This document shows, in pieces, positions 58,077-64,000 of a stretch of 64,000 nt of DNA. Where the stretch lies: NCBI GenBank assembly GCA_963772595.1, contig CAVYXZ010000014.1:372001-436000 (forward strand), given 5' to 3'. How positions within the stretch are numbered: position 1 is the stretch's first letter; every line of letters begins with the position of its first letter. The notes beneath the pieces are model-generated. The model ran no database searches and was not told the DNA's origin. It was given only the letters and a program-made list of their open reading frames with translations. Position numbers and translations under genes: made by a program. Source of the DNA: CAVYXZ01 sp963772595. GTDB lineage: Bacteria; Chloroflexota; Anaerolineae; Aggregatilineales; Phototrophicaceae.

Positions 58077-58228
58077 GTGTTCCTTCCATCAGTTTTACTT
58101 TGTCTCATTCTAGTTGTTGAGTCTGCGCCTGGAATGAGCCAACTGAGGGGTCTGGAAGGGGTCAACCGATGGATTTTTCGCTGCGCTGAAGGCAGTGACC
58201 TGCGGCATATGGCGGAAGCGCCACACGC

Positions 58229-58591
58229 TCAATCATCATTCGCCGACAGTGATTCGAGATACGCTTTCAACAGCACCGCATGATTATGGGCTTCATCCCG
58301 GCTGGCATACAGCAGCGTGACCGTTCCCTGCTGGCTGGCGTCGAGGATGGGTTGCAGCACCTGCGTGTTGGCTTCCAGTTCGGCCAGATAACGCTGTCTG
58401 AACAAATCCCAATCCGGCGTGTCATGATGAAACCACTTGCGCAGTTCAGTGGAGGGCGCGGCGTCTTTGAGCCACAGATCAATCGCGGCGGCCTCTTTGC
58501 GCATCCCACGCGGCCACAGACGATCCACCAGGATGCGAAAGCCATCGTCTTCGGCAGGCACATTGTAGATACGCTTCACCTTGATTTGCAT
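58229..58591 (-). CDS. DUF488 family protein (YeaO-like)
   Basis: 120 residues. The family signature VKRIYNVPAEDDGFRILVDRLWPRGMRKE opens the protein, followed by WLKDAAPSTELRKWFHHD and VTLLYASRDEAHNHAVLL. ATG 58591 is chosen as in the family. Function is uncharacterised. Confidence 0.87.
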   Translation of the reverse strand: MQIKVKRIYNVPAEDDGFRILVDRLWPRGMRKEAAAIDLWLKDAAPSTELRKWFHHDTPDWDLFRQRYLAELEANTQVLQPILDASQQGTVTLLYASRDEAHNHAVLLKAYLESLSANDD

Positions 58592-58617
58592 GACACCTCT
58601 TCTTCTGATCCCCAGCT

Positions 58618-59631
58618 TCAAGTCACCCGGTTAGGGTCGATGATGTACTCCCACCAGTTGTGTGAAATGCCGCTGCTCTGGCCGGTCACGTGCGGCATGT
58701 GGCGGAACCACCACAGATGGTGTAAACGGATGTCGCCGTTGCCCCATTCGTTGCAGTTCACCTCGCGCCAGCGGTCGCCGGTCAGCCGGGGGAAGTCGTA
58801 CCAGTCGTCGCAGTTGCTGCGCACCATACGCCGGTTGCCCCAGTCATAATCGCGGACGCTGTTGGGCGCGAAATGCACGTTGCCGCATTCGGCTTGCCCC
58901 GGATGCGTCTTGTCGTAGCGCAGGAAGCGGTTCCAGAGGTTGTCGCGTTCCGGCACGTTGCCGTAGAGGTGGTGCAGCATGGATTCAGCACGGTGGCCCA
59001 GGTCCTCTAGCATCTCGCCCACGCCGCGCTCGAAATTAAAGCCCATGATGACGAAACGCCGGGCGGCATGTTCGGTGCCCTTCAGCGGCGGCGCATTGCA
59101 CCAGATTGATTTCGGCCCGCACATGATCAATTCGTAGTAACCGCCGTAAGGATGGCCGAATAGCCAGACCTCGTCGATCTCACCGTCGCTGACCCGCTCA
59201 ATCATCCTGAACTCGCGTACCAGTTCCAGGTAATCGACGCCGTCGGGGTCGTGAAAGCGGCGTTCTCGCCAGGCTTTCAGGTAGCTGGCCTCGTCGTAGC
59301 GGAAGCCGTCGTTCTTGACCGGGAAAGCATCGACCGTCAGGTGCTCGACAATCTCGTAGTGCGCGTAGCCATAGCTGGCATAATGCACGTCTTTAGCGTA
59401 GGCCGCCGCCAAGTCTTCGCTGCGATTCCAGCCAAAGACCTCACGCACACTCTGCTTCCCTCTGGAGGGCAGCACCGGATCATGCGTGATCGCCAGGACT
59501 TTGCGGTGGACCGGTTCAGGCTGCTGCGCCGGGTCCCCATACTGCACGTTCGGCTCAGCCGCGCCCACCACCAGCGGATGCTGCGCACCATCACCCGTCA
59601 ACAGCTCGATCACCCGATCAATTATATCCAT
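58618..59631 (-). CDS. Conserved protein of unknown function with Trp/His-rich C-terminus
   Basis: 337 residues without signal peptide or membrane helix. I do not recognise a family. Notable blocks are KDVHYASYGYAHYEIVEHLTV, DEVWLFGHPYGGYYEL, SIWCNAPP, FVIMGFNFERGVGEMLEDLGHRAESMLHHLYG, and a C-terminal WREVNCNEWGNGDIRLHHLWWFRHMPHVTG. The many His, Asp, Trp and Tyr residues suggest a metal-dependent or carbohydrate-related enzyme (inference only). GGAG lies 7 bases before ATG 59631. It is divergent from the glycoside-hydrolase-like gene, with only 69 bases between. Confidence 0.7.
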   Translation of the reverse strand: MDIIDRVIELLTGDGAQHPLVVGAAEPNVQYGDPAQQPEPVHRKVLAITHDPVLPSRGKQSVREVFGWNRSEDLAAAYAKDVHYASYGYAHYEIVEHLTVDAFPVKNDGFRYDEASYLKAWRERRFHDPDGVDYLELVREFRMIERVSDGEIDEVWLFGHPYGGYYELIMCGPKSIWCNAPPLKGTEHAARRFVIMGFNFERGVGEMLEDLGHRAESMLHHLYGNVPERDNLWNRFLRYDKTHPGQAECGNVHFAPNSVRDYDWGNRRMVRSNCDDWYDFPRLTGDRWREVNCNEWGNGDIRLHHLWWFRHMPHVTGQSSGISHNWWEYIIDPNRVT

Positions 59632-59700
59632 ACCCACGCTCCTGGTCTGGCATCTTCAGCCCTGATCTCAGTATAGTCGTGTCGTCAAGGGAGGACCGCC

Positions 59701-61023
59701 GTGCGAATCGAAGCTTACTCTGAAAATCCATTTTACTGGGCCTATAAGGGCCACCCCGTTCTACTGCTGGGCGGCAGTGTCGAAGATAATCTGTTTCAGA
59801 TCCGCGATCTGCGTGAGCACCTGGACCTGCTGGCGTCGGTGGGCGGCAACTACTTGCGCTGTACGCTGTCGAGCCGTGATGAGGGCGACATCTGGCCCTT
59901 CGAGCGCGACTCGCAGACCGGTCTGTATGACCTGGAACAACCGGGTCGAGAATACTGGTCGCGCCTGCAAACTTTCCTGGACCTCACGCTTGAACGCGAC
60001 ATTATCGTCCAGTTCGAGGTCTGGGACCGTTTCGATTACGCCCGCGCGCCCTGGCAGGATAATCCCTTCAACCCGCGCAACAACGTCAACTACACGGCTG
60101 CCGAGTCCGGCCTGCCCGAAGTGATCGAGACACATCCGGGCCTGCGCGAGAACCCCTTCTTTCGCTCGGTCCCCGCACTGGAAAACAACACAGTTGTGCT
60201 GCCCTATCAGCAGCGGCACGTCGATCAGATGCTGTCCATTGCGCTGCCCTATCCACACACGCTTTACTGCATGGATAACGAAACCAACGAATCGCCGGAA
60301 TGGCCGCGTTTCTGGTGCGAGCGCATCCAGCAGCAGGCGGCGCAGCAGGGTGTCAGCGTCCAGACGACCGAGATGTGGGACGCCTGGGACCTGAACGACC
60401 CGCAGCATGACGCCACTTTTGACCATCCTGAGCGCTACAGCTTTGTCGATGTATCACAGAACAATCACAACAGCGGCCAGACTCACTGGGACCGCTTGCA
60501 GTCCGTGCGGGAGCGCATCCAGGAGTCCGGTCAGATTCGGCCCATGAACACGGTGAAGATTTACGGGGCCAATACGGGACACTTCGGCACACACCGCGAC
60601 GCCCAGGAGCGTTTCTGGCGCAACGTCTTCGGTGGTCTGGCGGGGACCCGTTTTCACCGTCCGCCCTCCGGCCTGGGCCTGAGCGAGATTGCCCAGACGC
60701 ATATTCGCGCCATGCGGATGCTGATGAGCGATCTGGATATTTTCACCTGCACACCGCATAACGATCTGCTGAGCAGTCGGAGCGACGACGAAGCCTACTG
60801 CACTGCCAAACCTGGCAGCGCCTATGCTGTCTTCTTCCCGGATGGTGGGGATGTTGAACTGGATCTATCCGCTGTGCAGCAGGGGCAGATCATGCTGCGC
60901 TGGCTGGATATTCTGGCCTGCCAGTGGCGGGAACCGCTCAGCCTGGAGCCTGCACCCGCCACTCGGCTTCAAACGCCGCGCGACTCAGGCTACTGGGCAG
61001 CGTATCTGAGCGTGATGGACTAA
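59701..61023 (+). CDS. Glycoside-hydrolase-like (TIM-barrel) protein
   Basis: 440 residues, cytoplasmic (no signal peptide). It starts with NPFYWAYKGHPVLLLGGSVEDNLFQ, which resembles the opening of clan GH-A/DUF4038-like barrels. It continues with LLASVGGNYLRCTLSSRDEGDIWPFE, IIVQFEVWDRFDY and YCMDNETNESPEWPRFW, where the Glu of DNETNE is in the place of an acid/base residue. The C-terminal 80 residues look like a small beta domain (YAVFFPDGGDVELDLS). It starts at GTG 59701. It overlaps the convergent HEAT gene by 4 bases. No substrate is evident. Confidence 0.65.
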   Translation: MRIEAYSENPFYWAYKGHPVLLLGGSVEDNLFQIRDLREHLDLLASVGGNYLRCTLSSRDEGDIWPFERDSQTGLYDLEQPGREYWSRLQTFLDLTLERDIIVQFEVWDRFDYARAPWQDNPFNPRNNVNYTAAESGLPEVIETHPGLRENPFFRSVPALENNTVVLPYQQRHVDQMLSIALPYPHTLYCMDNETNESPEWPRFWCERIQQQAAQQGVSVQTTEMWDAWDLNDPQHDATFDHPERYSFVDVSQNNHNSGQTHWDRLQSVRERIQESGQIRPMNTVKIYGANTGHFGTHRDAQERFWRNVFGGLAGTRFHRPPSGLGLSEIAQTHIRAMRMLMSDLDIFTCTPHNDLLSSRSDDEAYCTAKPGSAYAVFFPDGGDVELDLSAVQQGQIMLRWLDILACQWREPLSLEPAPATRLQTPRDSGYWAAYLSVMD

Positions 61024-61800
61024 GAAGCCGCCTTTGGGCTGTAGTGATAGCCCAGCTTGACCAGGGCATCCTGAAAGGCCTGCGCAACACGCGGGTCCGG
61101 GTCGGCTTTCGCCAGCCGGATCAGTGCCCGTACTGCGCGCTGACTGCCGATCTCGCCCAGGGCGATGGCCGCCTGCCGCCGGGCCTGCGCATCAGGGTGT
61201 GTCAGATACTCAATCAGCGTGCCATAAGCGTGCTTATCGGTCATCGATTCCAGGCCCTGCCGGGCCGCCGCGCGCACCCGCTCGTCCTCGTGATGCAGCA
61301 GCCGCAGCAGCGGAAACACCACCCGCACGTCATCATATGAGCCAAGCACACGCACCAGTTCATGCCGGGTGGCCTGCCGCGAATTGTTGATGATGGCAAT
61401 CAGTGGCTCAATCGCGCGGGGATCGCCAACCTCGGCCAGGGCACGCACGGCAGAAAAGTGGGCGTTGTGATGCGGGTTGCGCATGTAGCGGCTCAGCGCT
61501 TTGGCCGCCCGGTCATCGCCGGAGCCGACCAGATAGAAGGCGGCAATGTCCAGTGCATAGGACTGGTGCAGGCCTTCCAGCACGGCGATCAGCGCATCCA
61601 CCGCGCCGGGCACGCCAATTTCCGCCAGCGCGCCGAGCGCCCCGGTGGCCGCCTGCCGGACGATCTCGTCGCCAGCGCTCAGCACGGTCACGCGCAGCAG
61701 CGCCACCGTCTTGTCATGGGCCGCCGAATTCGATCAATGCCGACCAATCTCCTCTGAGCAGGGCCGCCATGAGGTGGTCAATGGTGAGTTCGTTATTCAT
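61020..61800 (-). CDS. HEAT-repeat protein (frame break)
   Basis: About 259 residues after repair, made of about seven HEAT/PBS-lyase-type repeats. Examples are AVRALAEVGDPRAIEPLIAII, VRAAARQGLESMTDKHAYGTLIEYL and AIALGEIGSQRAVRALIRLA. ATG 61800 begins MNNELTIDHLMAALLRGDWSALIEF. One surplus base near 61724 breaks the frame before AHDKTVALLRVTVLSAG. It is probably a scaffold; the partner is unknown. Confidence 0.78.
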
Positions 61801-61874
61801 AGTCGTTCCACAGCCAGATCTATCCTCGCCCGTTCAATCGAGAATAGCACAGGAAAATTGCAAGGGGCTAACGC

Positions 61875-62330
61875 TCATTCAGATGGCGGATAAACACCAG
61901 CCAGCCAGCACCCATGTTGCGAACCGTCAATGCAATGGCGATATTCAAATGTAAGCGCATCTAACGGTTGCGCGCCCCATCAGCAGTGGCATACCGATAA
62001 TGTTCCTGCACTATACTTGGCATCCCAGAAAAATGATCGGACCATCGCTGGTGCGCGTGGATTAAAGAGAGTGAACCACATCACCTGTTAGCGGGTCTAC
62101 GGCATGAGTTTTGGCTGCTTTATGAAACTATTACAGCGGCGGACAAGCGAGCCAGAGATTGTCCTCTTGGTCAGTTCCTCCGGCTGCATTGTGGGATGAT
62201 GTGATCGATTTCCAGTGAGGCATAGAACAAGATGCTGCTGGGCATGAGGCAGTAGCCAGCAACGCATGCTGCGCTTGCTGACAAACTCGCTCGCGCAGGG
62301 CGCTGAAATCGTCACGAAATCGCCACAGAG
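61875..62330 (-). pseudogene. Decayed HNH endonuclease gene
   Basis: Fragments in all three minus frames join into an HNH nuclease. In order they are GYCLMPSS, SLEIDHIIPQ, AGGTDQEDNLWLACPP, CNSF, KAAKTHAVDPLTGDV, LFNPR, HQRWSDHF, GMPLLMGRATV and a VRNMGAGW-type end. The catalytic EIDHI, the NLWLAC..CN zinc/His part and the PLTG..V.LFNPR tail are all recognisable. At least eight indels occur in about 450 bases, far more than the rest of the window, so this is a true pseudogene or a very poor sequence patch. It lies directly behind a decayed small regulator-like gene. Confidence 0.72.
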
Positions 62331-62722
62331 GATCAGCGCAGATCCAGGACGCACCGCTTCAACGGATAGTACCTGGGCTTTTCGAATGCAAACCAAGTTG
62401 ATAACGTTCCATCAATTGCTTCAAGTTCTGCATCGTTCGGCAGTCTGTCAAATCACGCTGCTGTTGCGTTTGAAGTAAGCGCACTGAGCTGTCGATCGCT
62501 CTTGAGCTCCATTGTGGCTATCAGCCAAAGCAAGCAGAGCTTCATCGTCGAGAGTCTACGAACAGATTGTCGAGTTCGCTAACGACGATCGAGTGCATGG
62601 CATGTTAGCCTGGAGAAGGTCTGCAATGACATCTGCTACACGCTGAGCCCGTGCTACGCGCAATACGCTCAGCCTGACGATAGGTCTCTTGACGAATAGT
62701 TTACGGTGACTTGCATGACCAT
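62330..62722 (-). pseudogene. Decayed small RHH-like gene preceding the HNH gene
   Basis: Fragments across frames read MQVTV, AERIARSTG, RVADVIADLLQ, DDEALLALADS, DRQLSAL, QTQQQRDLTD, LMERYQLGL and RKAQVLSVEAV. Together they match the small helical proteins commonly encoded just upstream of HNH nuclease genes in Chloroflexota and cyanobacteria. The start is near ATG 62722. Several stops and shifts interrupt it. Confidence 0.55.
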
Positions 62723-62775
62723 CTGACAGCCTCTTCACATACTTCATTAAACTTATTATACACGACCGGAGCGCT

Positions 62776-63912
62776 TTACTGGCTGATTTGCAGCAGGTAG
62801 CCCAGGCGCAGCGCGGTCCGTTCGACCAGCTCTTCGGCGTGCATAATCGATTCGTCCAGCGTCATCGGTCCGGCAGCGATGGGCAGCACGGCGTTGATCC
62901 CGGCATCGTGCAGAATCTCGTCACGCACATCCAGCGCCCCGACGATGGCAACGGTCGGAATGCCCTGCCCCTGCGCCATACGCGCCACACCGACCGGCCC
63001 CTTGCCGTGAATCGTCTGCGCGTCCATCTGGCCCTCGCCGGTAATCACCAGGTCCGCCTCCGGTAGGGCCGCTGTGAAGCCGCTGTGTTCCAGGATCAGG
63101 TCGATGCCGGATTCGATGCGCGCATTGAGGAAGGCCATCAGCCCGGCGCTGAAGGCCCCGGCAGCCCCGCCGCCTTCGACGTAGCGCAAATCTTTGCCAA
63201 ACTGCTCGTAGATCAGCGTGAAAAAGTGTTCCAGATTGGCCTCCAGCAGATCGACCTGCTCCGGGGTCGCGCCTTTCTGCGGGCCAAAGATCGCCGCCGC
63301 GCCCTGCTCGCCCAGCGTGGGATTATCGACATCCGAGGCGATCAGCACCTCGACGGACTGCCAGCGCGGGTCCAGGTGTGCGGCGTCGATAGCCGCTATC
63401 TGGCCCAACTGACCGCCGCCGCGCGCGACCTCCGCGCCATGCGAATCCAGCAGACGGATGCCCAGCGCCTGCAAGCAGCCTGCGCCACCGTCCACTGTCG
63501 CGCTGCCGCCCATGCCGACGATGATACGCTTCGCCCCGGCCTCCAACGCCGCCTGCATCAGTTGGCCGGTTCCGTAGGTACTGGTCATCAGCGGGTTCAA
63601 CTGCCAGTTGCGCAGCAGTTCCAGGCCCGATGCCAGCGCCATCTCGATGACCGCTGTCTCGCCATCCGGCAGCAGCCCATAGGCCGCCTCGACCGGGCGC
63701 GCCAGCGGATCATCGACCATCATGCTGACGCGCTTGCCGCCAACGGCCAGAAAGGCGTCCAGCGTCCCGTTGCCGCCATCCGCCACCGGGACTACCAGCA
63801 CCTGCGCGTCCAAGCCGGAGCGGGCGATACCCGTTTCGATGGCCCGTGCTGCCTGCGCTGCGCTGAGGCTGTGCTTAAACGCGCCGGGGGCCACAATGAT
63901 TCGAACACTCAT
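62776..63912 (-). CDS. glxK: Glycerate kinase
   Basis: 378 residues; phosphorylates D-glycerate, linking glyoxylate, serine or sugar-acid breakdown to glycolysis. Family I marks are IIVAPGAFKHSLSAAQAARAIETGI, VADGGNGTLDAFL, GMGGSATVDGGAGCLQALG, SDVDNPTLGEQGAAAIFGPQKGA and DLVITGEGQMDAQTIHGKGPVGVA. It is unbroken and of standard length. Its ATG overlaps the stop of a possible upstream frame in ATGA. Confidence 0.95.
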   Translation of the reverse strand: MSVRIIVAPGAFKHSLSAAQAARAIETGIARSGLDAQVLVVPVADGGNGTLDAFLAVGGKRVSMMVDDPLARPVEAAYGLLPDGETAVIEMALASGLELLRNWQLNPLMTSTYGTGQLMQAALEAGAKRIIVGMGGSATVDGGAGCLQALGIRLLDSHGAEVARGGGQLGQIAAIDAAHLDPRWQSVEVLIASDVDNPTLGEQGAAAIFGPQKGATPEQVDLLEANLEHFFTLIYEQFGKDLRYVEGGGAAGAFSAGLMAFLNARIESGIDLILEHSGFTAALPEADLVITGEGQMDAQTIHGKGPVGVARMAQGQGIPTVAIVGALDVRDEILHDAGINAVLPIAAGPMTLDESIMHAEELVERTALRLGYLLQISQ

Positions 63913-64000
63913 CGTTCAATGTCTCCACCATCCCTACCCCGGTCATTATGACGCCAGACGGCCATGATTCCAACGAATTCGCCTTTGCCTGCACGAGCAC
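63909..64000 (-). CDS. Possible C-terminal end of an upstream gene
   Basis: An open minus-strand frame enters from the window edge and ends in GGDIER with a TGA that overlaps the glycerate kinase ATG (ATGA). That overlap is the only support. About 30 residues are visible and no family can be named. Confidence 0.25.
   Translation of the reverse strand, partial: ARAGKGEFVGIMAVWRHNDRGRDGGDIER

Noticed and set aside
1..61800. Programmed frameshifting or recoding as an explanation for the frame breaks
   Set aside because: The break sites share no slippery heptamer or downstream structure, occur in unrelated genes and are mostly repaired by deleting one base.
1..64000. CRISPR arrays, tRNA and rRNA genes
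   Set aside because: No regularly spaced direct repeats and no cloverleaf or rRNA-like stretches were seen in the intergenic gaps.

Overview
The window is about 60% GC and almost fully coding. Gene content points to a Chloroflexota bacterium, most likely Anaerolineae-like (inference from the set, not a computed placement). The supporting features are FemAB-family transferases, Thr/Pro-rich linkers, SH3b and PPC-like surface modules, a B12-dependent ribonucleotide reductase with NrdR, a complex I with a duplicated NuoM, and a division/cell-wall (dcw) cluster.

Layout. 1-4.4 kb (minus): proS (partial), a phosphotransferase, a MazG-type pyrophosphohydrolase, a polyprenyl sugar-phosphate transferase and a family 2 glycosyltransferase. 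4.4-6.2 kb: murE and a small membrane protein. 6.2-8.8 kb (minus): the membrane part of ATP synthase (atpI-like, atpB, atpE and a b/delta hybrid) between a promoter and a terminator, with no F1 genes. 8.9-18.7 kb (minus): nuoA-H-J-K-L-M-M-N, a complex I membrane-arm operon without peripheral-arm genes. 18.9-24.1 kb (plus): two FemAB paralogues around a lectin-like membrane protein, a macro-domain protein and a DUF559 nuclease gene framed by inverted repeats, then an alpha/beta hydrolase. 24.1-32.1 kb (minus): a TPR-like membrane protein, a very large alpha-2-macroglobulin and a YdcF-type protein. 32.3-35.7 kb (minus): a DUF2188 gene, nrdJ and nrdR. 36.0-38.5 kb (plus): a YfhO-like membrane protein. 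38.5-53.1 kb (minus): the dcw cluster mraZ-rsmH-ftsL-ftsI-mraY-murD-ftsW-murG-cvpA-murC-murB-ftsQ-ftsA-ftsZ. 53.2-55.3 kb (minus): a secreted beta-rich protein and a TIR-TM-SH3b protein. 55.4-64 kb: uvrC, a VOC protein, a PRC-barrel-like protein, DUF488, an uncharacterised protein, a glycoside-hydrolase-like protein, a HEAT-repeat protein, two decayed genes (RHH-like and HNH nuclease) and glycerate kinase.

How the genes work together. Three essential systems dominate: proton-pumping respiration (Nuo membrane arm) placed next to the F0 part of ATP synthase, peptidoglycan precursor synthesis with septation (dcw cluster plus a distant murE), and cell-surface construction and defence (glycosyltransferases, FemAB proteins, alpha-2-macroglobulin, SH3b proteins).

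Data quality. About 30 single-base frame breaks interrupt otherwise well-conserved genes, among them proS, murE, atpF, nuoN, nuoM, nrdJ, murC, murG, ftsI, rsmH and uvrC. Nearly all are repaired by removing one base, and every repaired gene then has a length divisible by three. I read these as residual sequencing errors and annotate each gene across its break. The HNH region at 61.9-62.7 kb is different: its indels are far denser and it looks like true decay.
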